Assembly: GCF_014652895.1 (NCBI RefSeq)
Contig: NZ_BMZR01000004.1
Location: forward strand, 164,645-228,644
Reading direction: 5' to 3'
DNA length: 64,000 nt
Source of the DNA: Psychrobacter glaciei
GTDB taxonomy: Bacteria; Pseudomonadota; Gammaproteobacteria; Pseudomonadales; Moraxellaceae
Both the position numbers and the translations under genes were made by a program. This document shows positions 36,328 to 45,360 of the stretch, one piece after another; position 1 is the stretch's first letter, and every line of letters begins with the position of its first letter. The notes under the pieces were generated by a model, which saw nothing but the letters and a program-made list of their open reading frames with translations, did no database searches and was not told where the DNA came from.

Positions 36328-37455
36328 ATGCCTAATACCAAAGATAATTCTAATAAAAATAATGATCCGAGCTCGACAGCTAGTATTCACGCGGCGCAGA
36401 GTAGTGGCAATGCCGATGAGAATGACAATAGCAAGGCGTTAGAAGTGGCTACTGGAACCAATCAGGATGGCGCTCAAAATGAAAGCCAAAATGGCTCTGA
36501 AGACGCAAACCAAAATGAAGGTGTGCCCAAAGGTGACGCCATAAAAGATGAAGACTTGCCAAAAGAGATCAGTGACGAAGACAAAGAAACCATCAAAGAA
36601 GTGGCCAGCGATGACAACTTAAGCGAACCAAAAAGTTATGCCAGCATCTTAGTCGAACAAGTCATCGATGCCAAAGAAACCTTTAATCGCTCGCTTGGCT
36701 CGTTATTTACCAGTGCCTTTACCGCAGGATTGGAGATTGGTATTAGCCTGTTTATGATTTTGTCCGCCTTCGCCCTATTGACCGATGTAATGCCCAATCA
36801 ATATGCCATGGTGCTGGCGTCATTACTTTATCCGATTGGCTTTATTATCGTCGTCATTGGTCAATCGCTATTGTTCACTGAGCAAACGTCTCTGCTAAGC
36901 CTACCAGTGCTCAATGGTATCGAACCATTAAACAAACTCATGCGGCTTTGGGGGATTGTCATCGCTGGCAATATCGTTGGCGGTTGTCTATTTGCAGCGT
37001 TGATGATCGGTTTGGGTTTGCATATGCATCTGTTTGACGTCAGCGATATCGACGCCTATTCCGAGCATGTTTTAGGATTTGAATGGTGGGTTATATTTGG
37101 TAGCGCCGTACTAGCAGGTTGGATGATGGGCGTTGCTGCGTGGCTTGTCACCTCGGCACGCGACACCCTTAGCCGTATCGTGCTGGTGTCGTTGATCACA
37201 GGCAGTATTGGCTTTTTGGGTTTGCATCATAGTATCGTGGGTAATATTGAGGTATTTTCTGCCCTACTCTATGGCAACACCGTCGGATTTTGGCGTTACT
37301 TGATATTTTTGGTGGTGGTAATATTGGGCAATACCGTCGGTGGCGTGGTATTTGTCGCAGTTCTCAAAAACCGTACTTTCTTATTTGATGTCGCCAAAGT
37401 TAAGCAGCAAAATAAAGACAATCAAATATCGAGGATGGATAGACGACATCGCTAG
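36328..37455 (+). CDS. Formate/nitrite transporter family protein, YfdC-like
   Basis: This is a 375-residue protein. The first about 95 residues are acidic and rich in Asn, Asp, Glu and Gln, without predicted structure. The rest has about six helices in the formate/nitrite channel (FNT) pattern: a first helix FTSAFTAGLEIGISLFMIL, then PIGFIIVVIGQSLLFTEQT, a central GIVIAGNIVGGCLF, the AGWMMGVAAWLVTSARDT stretch and a final LGNTVGGVVFVAVL. The wording is nearest to YfdC of E. coli rather than FocA or NirC, so the substrate is uncertain. The ATG has no strong ribosome-binding site. It converges with a BASS transporter gene. Confidence 0.82.
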   Translation: MPNTKDNSNKNNDPSSTASIHAAQSSGNADENDNSKALEVATGTNQDGAQNESQNGSEDANQNEGVPKGDAIKDEDLPKEISDEDKETIKEVASDDNLSEPKSYASILVEQVIDAKETFNRSLGSLFTSAFTAGLEIGISLFMILSAFALLTDVMPNQYAMVLASLLYPIGFIIVVIGQSLLFTEQTSLLSLPVLNGIEPLNKLMRLWGIVIAGNIVGGCLFAALMIGLGLHMHLFDVSDIDAYSEHVLGFEWWVIFGSAVLAGWMMGVAAWLVTSARDTLSRIVLVSLITGSIGFLGLHHSIVGNIEVFSALLYGNTVGFWRYLIFLVVVILGNTVGGVVFVAVLKNRTFLFDVAKVKQQNKDNQISRMDRRHR

Positions 37456-37515
37456 AGCAATCAAATGACTATCAAATTATTATCAACTCATAAAGGCTCT
37501 GATTCGCACAAACAT

Positions 37516-37556
37516 ATGCCAGCGCAAACTCATTATTTAAGAGTGTGCGCTGGCAA
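37516..37556. terminator. Hairpin between convergent transporter genes
   Basis: GCCAGCGCAAACTC pairs with GAGTGTGCGCTGGC (14 positions, one mismatch). The stem is very stable but only AT-rich sequence follows, not a clean T-run. Confidence 0.6.
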
Positions 37557-37612
37557 TATTTTATGAGTAATTATATTTTATAAGCAATAAGTGCTCAACA
37601 CTGACGACACAT

Positions 37613-38548
37613 TTAGAGCATACGTGCAGCCAAAACACCTTTCTCAATTTCCGTCTTCTTCATCTTATTATACTTTGCGCTAAATATGCGCACCAAAATA
37701 CCTGCTGTCAAGAACATGACTAACGTATAGATAGCTGGTGTCATCGACATGTCGTAATTAGACAATAGCGTGAGCGCCATAAATATAGATAAGGTGCTGT
37801 TTTGCAAGCCGACTTCCATAGTGATGGACGTCCGTTGTGCTAGGTTTAAGCCCAACCATTTACTGCTATAGTAACCAAGCGCCATGGTTGACAGGTTTAG
37901 TAGCAACGATACTGGTCCGGTAGCGATCAAGGCCTCAACGATGATATCTCTTTGTACATAACTCAAAAACACGACCAAGAATGTCAAAAACGTCACGCCA
38001 AAACGAGAGACTATGACTTGTGAGCTATCAGCAACTCTTGGCGCAAAGCGTTTGATCAGCATACCAATACTAATAGGCAGAATGGTGATGACGAATAAAG
38101 AAATCATTGTCTTTATAATCGGCAGTTGAAACTCGCTCCCAGCACCCATAAAGTGAATCAGTGAAAAGCTCAGGACAACAGGAATACTAAATACCGTGAC
38201 GACACTAGCAATGGCCGTCATAGTGACTGATAACGCTACATCGCCTTTGGCAAGGAAGGTAAATAGGTTGGAAGTGGTACCACCCGGACAGAGCACGAGT
38301 AACATGACCCCTACCGCATACTCAGGTCGCAGCGGCATGATATTTGCCAGTGCAAAACCAATTATCGGCAATAAGATAAGCTGATTGAGCAAGCCAATAC
38401 TGACCGCTTTTGGGTATTTCAAAACACGTTTAAAGTCGTTGGTAATGAGGGTCATACCCATGCCCATCATAATCAAAAATAGGCAAAGGGGAATAACGAC
38501 TGAGTTTACTAAGGTGACTATTTCAAGATTTTCCATAACTACATCCAT
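37613..38548 (-). CDS. Bile acid:sodium symporter (BASS) family transporter
   Basis: This is a 311-residue membrane protein of about ten helices. Family landmarks are the LCPGGTTSN loop (about 86-94), where helix 4 is broken at the sodium site, and MEVGLQNSTLS (about 240-250) in the second crossing pair. Members move organic acids such as bile acids, pyruvate or pantoate with sodium. The substrate is not evident here. ATG codons at 38548 and 38536 are both possible, and the second has GGA at suitable distance. The gene converges with the FNT-type gene. Confidence 0.88.
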   Translation of the reverse strand: MDVVMENLEIVTLVNSVVIPLCLFLIMMGMGMTLITNDFKRVLKYPKAVSIGLLNQLILLPIIGFALANIMPLRPEYAVGVMLLVLCPGGTTSNLFTFLAKGDVALSVTMTAIASVVTVFSIPVVLSFSLIHFMGAGSEFQLPIIKTMISLFVITILPISIGMLIKRFAPRVADSSQVIVSRFGVTFLTFLVVFLSYVQRDIIVEALIATGPVSLLLNLSTMALGYYSSKWLGLNLAQRTSITMEVGLQNSTLSIFMALTLLSNYDMSMTPAIYTLVMFLTAGILVRIFSAKYNKMKKTEIEKGVLAARML

Positions 38549-38930
38549 GTAGATAAGACCTGTCTATAGGTCGACACACAGCGCTTGTCCTTAATGCACT
38601 TGATCAAAGCACTTAATGGCTAGGTTGCTGTAGAATTTATAACGATATTTTTCACGCTAGCGGTATAAGCCAATCCTGCTAATACACGTACACCAGCATA
38701 TCGAACGATAAAATTAAGTATAGCGTTGTCGCGTGCTCATAACTTACATCATTCAGTTACTCCCCGGTCAATAATGGGCTTTTGTAATGGAATATAGGTT
38801 TGAGGTATTTACGCTGATAGATGTAAATATAAATTTTAGGATGGCATGCTTACGATGGCATTGAAGAAACAAGCATTGATAACTGTCCGAAGAGCTATAG
38901 AAACTTACAGATAATTAGGGATTGGCTCAG
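38549..38930. other. Intergenic region without recognised content
   Basis: A 382-base gap upstream of the BASS gene. I see no repeat copy, terminator, RNA gene or operator that can be supported. Confidence 0.4.
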
Positions 38931-39416
38931 CTATTTGTGGTGGTCAGTTGCTGTGTCGATATCGACCACTGCTGTGCCATAGGCAATGGCTTCGACCATG
39001 CTGCCCAATTGATTGATACTAGTGACTTCAAGACGTAAACCATAGATATGATTGTAGCCTTTGGCTTGTGCCTGCGTGCGCATACGGACGATAGCCTCAC
39101 GCCGTGCGCGATCTAGCAAAGTCTCATAAGTGGTTAAGTTTTTGCCAAATAAGCTCAGTACCCGAGCGATAATCATCTTAAAGTAATCTTGGGCAATCAC
39201 CACGCTGCCGAGTACCAGCTCACCTTTACTATCGGCTGCCAGCTTGGGGTAATAAAAGCGCTCGCTTGAGACCACGATGTGACCCAAGGTTTGCTCTGCG
39301 ATACTGAGCTGTGCTAAGTGTTGGCGCTCATGACGCGATCCAAAGAACCACCCCACCACGAATAATATAATAAGCGGCGCGTAGTTAATGAGGAATTGAG
39401 TCATAGAATTATTCAT
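38931..39416 (-). CDS. YbjQ/UPF0145-like domain protein with N-terminal membrane helix
   Basis: This 161-residue protein has one N-terminal helix (about 8-24, FLINYAPLIILFVVGWFFG) followed by a cytoplasmic or periplasmic YbjQ-like domain. The domain shows LGSVVIAQDYFKMIIARVLSLFG, then the helix DRARREAIVRMRTQAQAKGYNHIYGLRLE, where YbjQ has the AL-x-GA-DA-V-x-G-LR pattern, and a final AYGTAVV strand. The family is often called heavy-metal-binding, but direct proof is limited. It lies 49 bases downstream of a soluble YbjQ paralogue on the same strand, so the two likely form an operon. Confidence 0.78.
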   Translation of the reverse strand: MNNSMTQFLINYAPLIILFVVGWFFGSRHERQHLAQLSIAEQTLGHIVVSSERFYYPKLAADSKGELVLGSVVIAQDYFKMIIARVLSLFGKNLTTYETLLDRARREAIVRMRTQAQAKGYNHIYGLRLEVTSINQLGSMVEAIAYGTAVVDIDTATDHHK

Positions 39417-39465
39417 GGCACGTCTCTTATCATAAAAAAGCTTTAGTGTTTTAAAACTTAATTAA

Positions 39466-39924
39466 CTAACCAAAAGGATTGAAACGTGGTAAATCATCCG
39501 CTGGAGTTGGCGGTTGCGTTTGCGGATTTTGAGTAGGTGCATTTTGAATAGGTGGAATGTGACCAGATGGATAATGGGGTGGTTGCGGTGATGCAGGCTG
39601 CTGTTGCACAGGTACTGCTTTGACCGCAGTACCATAGACAAACAGCTCTGACGCACCTTGCGCGATGCTAGAGGTCGAAAATCGCAGACCAACGACGGCA
39701 TCAGCACCGAGTGCTTCGGCCTTTACAATCATGCGATCTATCGCCTCTTGGCGCGACTCTTCTAGTAGCTCAGTATAGGCAGTCAGCTCGCCGCCAACGA
39801 TGTTTTTTAGACTGGCGAACAAATCCTTACCGACATGCTTTGAGCGTACCGTACTGCCGTACACCACATCGAGACGCTCGGTGATTTGATAATTGGGTAA
39901 GTGTTCAAGGTTGGAGAGCTGCAT
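39466..39924 (-). CDS. YbjQ/UPF0145 family protein with proline-rich tail
   Basis: This 152-residue protein has a standard YbjQ domain in the first about 105 residues: TERLDVVYGSTVRSKHVGKD, then GGELTAYTELLEESRQEAIDRM and ALGADAVVGLRFSTSSI, ending FVYGTAVKAV. Landmarks are Gly-Ser at 23-24 and the GADAVVGLRF core near 73-82. The remaining 45 residues are Pro, Gln and Asn rich, probably disordered and absent from ordinary YbjQ (about 107 residues). It stands between a lipoprotein gene and a membrane-anchored paralogue. The role is unknown; the family is assumed to bind metal or act in the envelope stress field. Confidence 0.85.
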   Translation of the reverse strand: MQLSNLEHLPNYQITERLDVVYGSTVRSKHVGKDLFASLKNIVGGELTAYTELLEESRQEAIDRMIVKAEALGADAVVGLRFSTSSIAQGASELFVYGTAVKAVPVQQQPASPQPPHYPSGHIPPIQNAPTQNPQTQPPTPADDLPRFNPFG

Positions 39925-39949
39925 AATATTTAAGACCTAATTAGAAAAA

Positions 39950-40474
39950 TTAATAAACCTGTTCGGCTATATGTCTACACAGTGCATCTAAATAAGAGTT
40001 TTCCGCCTCTTTTTCGGTGTTACCTACATCCATAGTAGCTACTGTTTTCAAATTCTCTAATAAACCTGCATTGATACTCAAATCTTTTTCTTCTTTCTGC
40101 TGTAAAACTTTGCGGTCCTGCAATATCTTATAGTTATAGGCAATTCTTGGTCTAGAAACTGATTTTTGCATACCAAAAGCTTCACCAGTATAAACTCTCT
40201 TATAATCTATATTTATATTTACACTAGCTTTTGCATTCGCTTGATACTTGCCCTCTTTATACAACTCAGTAACTAAACACTCACTAAGGTAGTGTTCAAT
40301 ATCACCTTGACTATAAAATACAGGGTTATCATATTTTTGATTTAAATTGACATTGACAGAGTCTAACTTCACCTTCGCTACACTAACATTGCCTTTAGTT
40401 GATAGAGTAGAAGTTGTTGCGCATCCTGATGCCAAACCTGCGATTAAAAGTAGTGGTAGTAATGATTTTTTCAT
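39950..40474 (-). CDS. Putative outer-membrane or periplasmic lipoprotein
   Basis: This is a 174-residue protein with a lipoprotein signal peptide: MKKSLLPLLLIAGLASGC, with Cys18 as the lipidation site. The residues after it (ATTS) carry no Asp at +2, so sorting to the outer membrane is expected. The mature part is mixed alpha/beta with many Lys and Asn, and I do not recognise a domain. It is AT-richer than the genes around it. It lies 25 bases upstream of a ybjQ-like gene on the same strand and may be the first gene of that small operon. Confidence 0.75.
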   Translation of the reverse strand: MKKSLLPLLLIAGLASGCATTSTLSTKGNVSVAKVKLDSVNVNLNQKYDNPVFYSQGDIEHYLSECLVTELYKEGKYQANAKASVNINIDYKRVYTGEAFGMQKSVSRPRIAYNYKILQDRKVLQQKEEKDLSINAGLLENLKTVATMDVGNTEKEAENSYLDALCRHIAEQVY

Positions 40475-40570
40475 ATTTCTCTCTAATCTAACAAGCTAAT
40501 ATTATTATAGCAGCGCTTTAAGTAAAGCTAGAACCACTCTCAATTACGATAAAAGGTATTTTTTTAACTG

Positions 40571-41128
40571 TTAGTCGTTGGTATGAAACAACAAAAACAG
40601 CTCAGTCAAATTGCCTTCGATGCTATTGGCCATCTGTACCATTTTGTCTTCATCTTTACGCATCTCAGATAGCTCTGGATCTTCATCATCGATGCCGCTA
40701 AGCACAATCATTGGCAAGGTCAGTACTGCCACGTCTTCTGCGGTGTCTTGATCTTCAAACCAATCACTGGCTTCATCGCCATACATGGCATCGACAAAAC
40801 CAATTGACCAAGCAACGATGTCTGACTCGTCTGAAAAATCGACAGCCACTTCTTCGTCGCCAGCACCTTCACCAAACGGTAGCTCGATAGGCGTCTCATT
40901 TTTTAGTTCAGCGATGATAGAGTCGCGCCAGCGCTTAATGCCATCGATGACATTTTCTGGAATCTCACTAGCATGACCTTCAAATAGCGCATCCATCCAA
41001 TTAGGCAATGGACGACCGATGACTGTCGCTGTCAGAAAACCATGCGCGGCGACACTATCGAGCACAAACTGGCTCTCTTGATTGTCCAAATAATCTAGTA
41101 ATTCATCAAAACTTAGTTGGTTACTCAT
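40571..41128 (-). CDS. UPF0149 (YgfB/YecA) family protein
   Basis: This 185-residue acidic protein fits the UPF0149 family. The first helices read LSFDELLDYLDNQ and a Gly-Phe-Leu-Thr-Ala motif (about 30-34) starts the conserved core. It continues with WMDALFEG, then WSIGFVDAMYG (about 106-116) and the closing LPMIVLSG. Proteins of this family are small, helical and cytoplasmic, some carrying a C-terminal zinc motif that is absent here. The function is not well defined. AAGGA lies about ten bases before the ATG. The 534-base gap upstream holds a family A element and a short tandem repeat. Confidence 0.85.
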   Translation of the reverse strand: MSNQLSFDELLDYLDNQESQFVLDSVAAHGFLTATVIGRPLPNWMDALFEGHASEIPENVIDGIKRWRDSIIAELKNETPIELPFGEGAGDEEVAVDFSDESDIVAWSIGFVDAMYGDEASDWFEDQDTAEDVAVLTLPMIVLSGIDDEDPELSEMRKDEDKMVQMANSIEGNLTELFLLFHTND

Positions 41129-41275
41129 GATGTAATAATCCTTGAAAGATGGATTGCGTCAGTCACCACAAACGACCGATTAAATGTCTGATGGTGAATA
41201 AGAAGGGGATAGCAGTTGCTTGGATGACACACCTAAAACCAAACAACCTTTATAAAATAAATTTATTGAATATAG

Positions 41276-41450
41276 CTAGGGCGTGTCATCATTTAGATTG
41301 TGAGGCCTAAAATGAGGAAAATTGCAGCCAAACAAGAAAGAAATTGACGTAAATATGAACCTATTGACAAGATTTCTGACGATGTTTGGCAAAATTTAAT
41401 CATTTTAAGACCACTAAATGTATCAATGTGCTAATTGATGACACGCCCTA
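41276..41450. mobile_element. MITE-like element, family A, full-length diverged copy
   Basis: Bounded by CTAGGGCGTGTCATCA and TGATGACACGCCCTA. The interior keeps short blocks of the other copies (AAATTGCAGCCAAACAAG and TGACGATGTTTGGCAAAATTTA) but is otherwise diverged, so this is an older insertion. It is non-coding. Confidence 0.82.
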
Positions 41451-41475
41451 AGTGGCACAGCAATCATTAAAAACT

Positions 41476-41525
41476 AAAACCAAGCATTCAAAACCAAGCA
41501 TTCAAAACCAAGCATTCAAAACCAA
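41476..41525. repeat. 14-bp tandem repeat, 3.6 copies
   Basis: AAAACCAAGCATTC is present three times in direct succession (41476-41517), followed by the partial unit AAAACCAA. Such short repeats can vary in copy number between strains. It lies about 25 bases after a family A element. Confidence 0.9.
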
Positions 41526-41662
41526 AATATGGTACAGCCAGCTTAGCACAATTCAGTCACGATCAACCCCTAAGGCATTGGCTTAGTTTGGTTTACTGGG
41601 CCTACTTTAATCGTATCATCTGCTTGGCTGACCTAATATGATCCTTAACTTAAGTCTAAAAC

Positions 41663-41896
41663 CTAAAAATCATCATCCCAATCATCGCCATCTTCATCGA
41701 AGTTATCTAGATCGTCAAGATCGTCTTTTAATTCTTTAGCCAAACGCTTTTCTTCTAGCAAATTATCGATTAGTCGACGCTTCTCAAGACTACTTAGGCG
41801 CGTACGCACACTAGTCTCAGCCTCTTCTACCATCTTTGCATCATCATCGTCGACAAAATCATCATCAAAATCGTCGTCAATATCAGCGTCACTCAT
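41663..41896 (-). CDS. Small acidic protein, PA3496-like
   Basis: This is a 77-residue protein with about one third Asp and Glu. The central segment SLEKRRLIDNLLEEKRLAKELKDDLDDLD has the RR-x2-I/L-D-x-LLEE-x-RL-x-KEL spacing of the PA3496 family (putative envelope-integrity proteins). Asp-rich ends flank it. AGGAG lies six bases before the ATG, which supports real translation. It stands alone between a long gap and the YtjB-like gene. The function of the family is only loosely defined, and low-complexity ends make similarity easy to overrate. Confidence 0.72.
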   Translation of the reverse strand: MSDADIDDDFDDDFVDDDDAKMVEEAETSVRTRLSSLEKRRLIDNLLEEKRLAKELKDDLDDLDNFDEDGDDWDDDF

Positions 41897-42090
41897 GACA
41901 AACTCCTATCATTTTTTGGCAAGGGTATTAAAAATACGTGAATATATATATGCCTTATAAAGTCTCTACTGGGCATTGTCAATCCTTTTTATCACTATGC
42001 CCTATTTAGCAACAAACACAAGAACAATCGTAAAGGCTATCTCGCAGGCAATTGTAGAGAAAGTGGCAGCATTAATAGCGATGAAGCATA

Positions 42091-43644
42091 TTACTCATCC
42101 GTTTCTTCAATCATCAGAACTGCGTTACGGACATCTGCCAAACGCTGAATCATCGAGTCATTGCCACCATCAAATATCGCGCACTCACGCTCATAGACAG
42201 TTGTCGGACGCATGATGCTGTGTACTTGAACATGGTTGCTGATTTGTTTGAGTCCAGCATTAGGCAGCAATATCAACATCTGCTCTTTTTTGCCCACACT
42301 TTGTAACAGTTGGGTCATGGCATCGGCTTGGGCATCATCACTCACCCCAGCTTTGGCTGACAAGGCAAAACGCGACAGTTCAATATGCTTGTCGTGGATG
42401 ATCTTATTGAGCATCAGGTAGAGCTTGCCAAGCATCACGCCTGCTAGCGCGACTTTGGCATGGCTATTATCCGCTTTGAGCACCGCACAGGCACCGCTTT
42501 CGTCAAAGCGTGGTTCATTCATCGCACTCACACCCATCAGCAGTGGTTGCTTGAGTAGTTCGGTTATTGCCTGATTGAGTAGCTGCGTACATAGCGCAAG
42601 GTAAGGCAAGCGCTGGGAAGGCGCTAGACGCTCAAGCATATTAAATTCGTCATGAAATACGATTTGAACACTGACCGTGTCAACTGCGCGTGTGGCAGAT
42701 AGCTTAGCGGTAGATAACTGAGAGGCACTGCCATTGACTTTATGAGTGCCATTATCACTGCTACGCCCATCGTCTTGCGTTGCGTTGGCGGCCTGATCAT
42801 CTGTACGATATTCAGCGACATTGTCAGCATTAAGACCAGTGTCTTCAGTCGTCGCATCTTGATTCTGCTGCGCCCTTAGATAGGCATTAACTTCATTATG
42901 GACGTCAATTTTGCGAGTATTTGTGGTTTTATTACTGGCTTCACCAGCCCCTTGATTGTCATCAAGATTACGACCTTCATTTTTATTGCTACTGTTTCTA
43001 GTATTGTCATTCTCGTTATCGGCTGAGCGCTTGTCATTTGAACCATTCGCACCATCAGCATTCTCGCGAGCATTCTCACGATAGTCACTGCGTTGATCAA
43101 CCTGCCGATATTGCTCGCGATATAAATCTTCGACATCACGGCTGAGCGCATTGATTTGCTCTTTAGTAGGACGAGCCAGATAACCATAAATCAGCCAAAG
43201 CAATAAATGCAGCAGCATAGTACCGATGACAAACGGCCATTGCATAGCGATAATCTCGCCCTTGCTAATATCTTTTAGTGTCAACGACACACTGCCAATG
43301 ACAGAATCGCCATTGGTAGCGATCTGACGAATGGTATCACCTTGCTGCATTGGTGCATTGCCAACAGGCACCAAAATGTCGTCGTTGTTGTCTTTAATCA
43401 GTATCCGTGTGACGTCTTGCTCGCTGGTATAGCGATTGGCAATGACGCTGAGACTGACACGGTCTTTATTTTCTAAAGACAACCTTGACTCATCAATCAG
43501 CTGGGCGACCATCTGCTCGCCTTTTAACGCACGACTTTTGCTCAGCTGTTGATCGGTACTGATGACCAATAACAGCGTCTGCAAACAAAAACTAACCAGA
43601 AGAATAATGGCAAACAACCCTTGCCGCGGCGCTAAATACGTCAT
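42091..43644 (-). CDS. YtjB (AhpA/Smp)-like membrane protein with long polar insert
   Basis: This is a 517-residue protein. A first helix (about 9-28), a periplasmic part of about 100 residues and a second helix (about 133-153) give the sensor-like topology of the YtjB/Smp family. In E. coli its gene is also divergent from serB, as here. After the second helix comes about 165 residues of low complexity (Asn, Asp, Ser, Lys; about 185-330). A soluble C-terminal domain (about 335-505, VSVQIVFHDEFNMLERLAPSQRLPYL) follows, which I cannot name. The insert makes it much longer than E. coli YtjB (about 214). The call rests on topology and position. Confidence 0.65.
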   Translation of the reverse strand: MTYLAPRQGLFAIILLVSFCLQTLLLVISTDQQLSKSRALKGEQMVAQLIDESRLSLENKDRVSLSVIANRYTSEQDVTRILIKDNNDDILVPVGNAPMQQGDTIRQIATNGDSVIGSVSLTLKDISKGEIIAMQWPFVIGTMLLHLLLWLIYGYLARPTKEQINALSRDVEDLYREQYRQVDQRSDYRENARENADGANGSNDKRSADNENDNTRNSSNKNEGRNLDDNQGAGEASNKTTNTRKIDVHNEVNAYLRAQQNQDATTEDTGLNADNVAEYRTDDQAANATQDDGRSSDNGTHKVNGSASQLSTAKLSATRAVDTVSVQIVFHDEFNMLERLAPSQRLPYLALCTQLLNQAITELLKQPLLMGVSAMNEPRFDESGACAVLKADNSHAKVALAGVMLGKLYLMLNKIIHDKHIELSRFALSAKAGVSDDAQADAMTQLLQSVGKKEQMLILLPNAGLKQISNHVQVHSIMRPTTVYERECAIFDGGNDSMIQRLADVRNAVLMIEETDE

Positions 43645-44104
43645 GATATGGTAAACTTTTTTGGAGAAGAGAAATTAAAAAACGAGGCTATTGCTCATTT
43701 TTTGGCTAATTTTTAGAAAATTGTGATGCGTGCATATTGATAGAGCGTTACTGAAACCAATCACCATTATTTAAACCACGATGACGTCAAATAGCTCTCG
43801 CCCATCGGACTAAACTTAACTCATGATAGTATCGCAATCTGCATCATTAACACCGCTGCTGTCTTTGCCACAACATCGTTACCAAGTGGTCAGTTTATCT
43901 CATCTACTATATCACCATAATAAGCCTTATAGCGTTAGTCGCTTTATAAATTTATCATGATAACTTTATCGCATTTGAGCAGTTTTTGCGCCCTGACAGG
44001 CAATTTCAGACACCTGCGATACTTTGCGCGTCATCTATAGGCGCTGCTCAGTAAAACTGTTATTATTCCCAATCTTATATGAGCATACAAGGGACAATTG
44101 AGCC
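43645..44104. other. Divergent intergenic region, YtjB-like gene and serB
   Basis: A 460-base gap. It must contain both promoters, but none was clear by eye. A 45-codon frame at 43823-43960 has no ribosome-binding site and is not called. No repeat copies are seen. Confidence 0.4.
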
Positions 44105-45295
44105 ATGCCAAAAAATACCTCTTATTCGTTACCAAAAGACAGCAAAGCATGGCAACAAGCCGTCGACTCTATTGCGGCATTATTACCTGATGATACCAAT
44201 TTGCAAGATTTTGATGCGCTACAGTCGCTGCCTGTTTTTGCACTCATCGTAGTGCTGCCGACTCAAGTGTCAGCAATGGATATTCATCGATATATTCAGT
44301 CGTGGGTCGATGAGCAACCAAGCTGGCATTTAGTGACCGTCGCCGAAGACACCGATGCAAGCTTTGTCAATATCACGGTTTCTGATACAGAGCCGATGGC
44401 AGCAGATGCACAACGTCTTCCCTTTACACAGGCGCAAGTATTCCGCTATCTACTGATGCCAGTAACCGACACTCTCATGCACCCTGGCAAGAAGACGGCG
44501 GCGGCTCATATCATCGATGATCAATTGACCACGCGCTTGCGTCATGAGTTGACCGAGCAATATAAAAACACGCATAGCGCGGATATTGCGGACGACTTAA
44601 ACGTCGTTGACTGCCATATTTTATCTGTCGGTCATATGCTGCGTACCCACAAGCTTGCCTGCTTTGATATGGACTCAACCTTGATTGAACAAGAAGTCAT
44701 CGTAGAACTGGCAAAAACAGCGGGAATTGGTGAAGAAGTCGAAGCCATCACTGAGGCGGCCATGCGCGGTGAGATTGATTTTGATGAGTCGTTCGCGCAG
44801 CGTGTGGCGTTATTAAAAGGCATCTCAACGGATGTGCTCGATGATATATGCAGCCGCTTAACGCTATCTGTAGGCGCTCGCACTACCATCAGCGCACTAA
44901 AAGCCTTGGGCTATCATACGGTATTGGTGTCTGGCGGCTTTACTTATTTTGCCCGTTATATCGCTGAGCAATTGGGCATTGACGAAGTTCATGCCAATGC
45001 TTTAGACATCGACGAAGGTGAGGTCACTGGTCACATACAATTACCCATCGTTAATGGTGCCAAAAAAGCCGCTATCGTCGAACATACTGCTGAGCGTTTG
45101 GGTATCGAGATGTCACAAGTGGTCTGTATCGGTGACGGTGCCAATGATTTACCGATGATGGCGATTGCTGACTTGGGGGTCGCGTATCATGCTAAGCCTA
45201 TTGTGCAAGCACGTGCCGATGCAGCGATTAATGTGACTGGTCTAGAAGGCGTGCTCTACGCGCTTGGCTATCCCGCACTTGCTCCTACTGAGTAA
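44105..45295 (+). CDS. serB: Phosphoserine phosphatase SerB
   Basis: This carries out the last step of serine synthesis, hydrolysing phosphoserine. The 396-residue protein has an N-terminal ACT-like region (about 40-180) and a C-terminal HAD phosphatase domain. Motif I is CFDMDSTLIEQE (nucleophile Asp188, Asp190), motif II is VLVSGGFTYFA, and motif IV is CIGDGANDLPMM. The cap segment EITEAAMRGEIDFDESF-like EAITEAAMRGEIDFDESF is typical of SerB. AAGGGA lies eight bases before the ATG. A terminator follows. The divergent YtjB-like gene upstream repeats the enterobacterial arrangement. Identification is firm. Confidence 0.96.
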   Translation: MPKNTSYSLPKDSKAWQQAVDSIAALLPDDTNLQDFDALQSLPVFALIVVLPTQVSAMDIHRYIQSWVDEQPSWHLVTVAEDTDASFVNITVSDTEPMAADAQRLPFTQAQVFRYLLMPVTDTLMHPGKKTAAAHIIDDQLTTRLRHELTEQYKNTHSADIADDLNVVDCHILSVGHMLRTHKLACFDMDSTLIEQEVIVELAKTAGIGEEVEAITEAAMRGEIDFDESFAQRVALLKGISTDVLDDICSRLTLSVGARTTISALKALGYHTVLVSGGFTYFARYIAEQLGIDEVHANALDIDEGEVTGHIQLPIVNGAKKAAIVEHTAERLGIEMSQVVCIGDGANDLPMMAIADLGVAYHAKPIVQARADAAINVTGLEGVLYALGYPALAPTE

Positions 45296-45317
45296 TGTCT
45301 AAATGCCGGACACACTA

Positions 45318-45360
45318 TAAAAAGCTAGGTTAATGTCTTTGTCATTAATCTGGCTTTTAT
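45318..45360 (+). terminator. Terminator after serB
   Basis: AAAAGC-TAG-GTTAATG pairs with CATTAA-TCT-GGCTTTT with small mismatches and a seven-base loop, then T-rich sequence. Confidence 0.75.

Noticed and set aside
36233-36442. A frame overlapping the start of the FNT-type gene
   Set aside because: It overlaps the better supported gene in another frame and has no family resemblance.
41476-41525. Possible CRISPR array
   Set aside because: The units are only 14 bases long and directly adjacent with no spacers, and there are no cas genes.
43823-43960. A 45-codon plus-strand frame in the gap before serB
   Set aside because: No ribosome-binding site, no recognisable protein features and no neighbouring signal; such a length is expected by chance.
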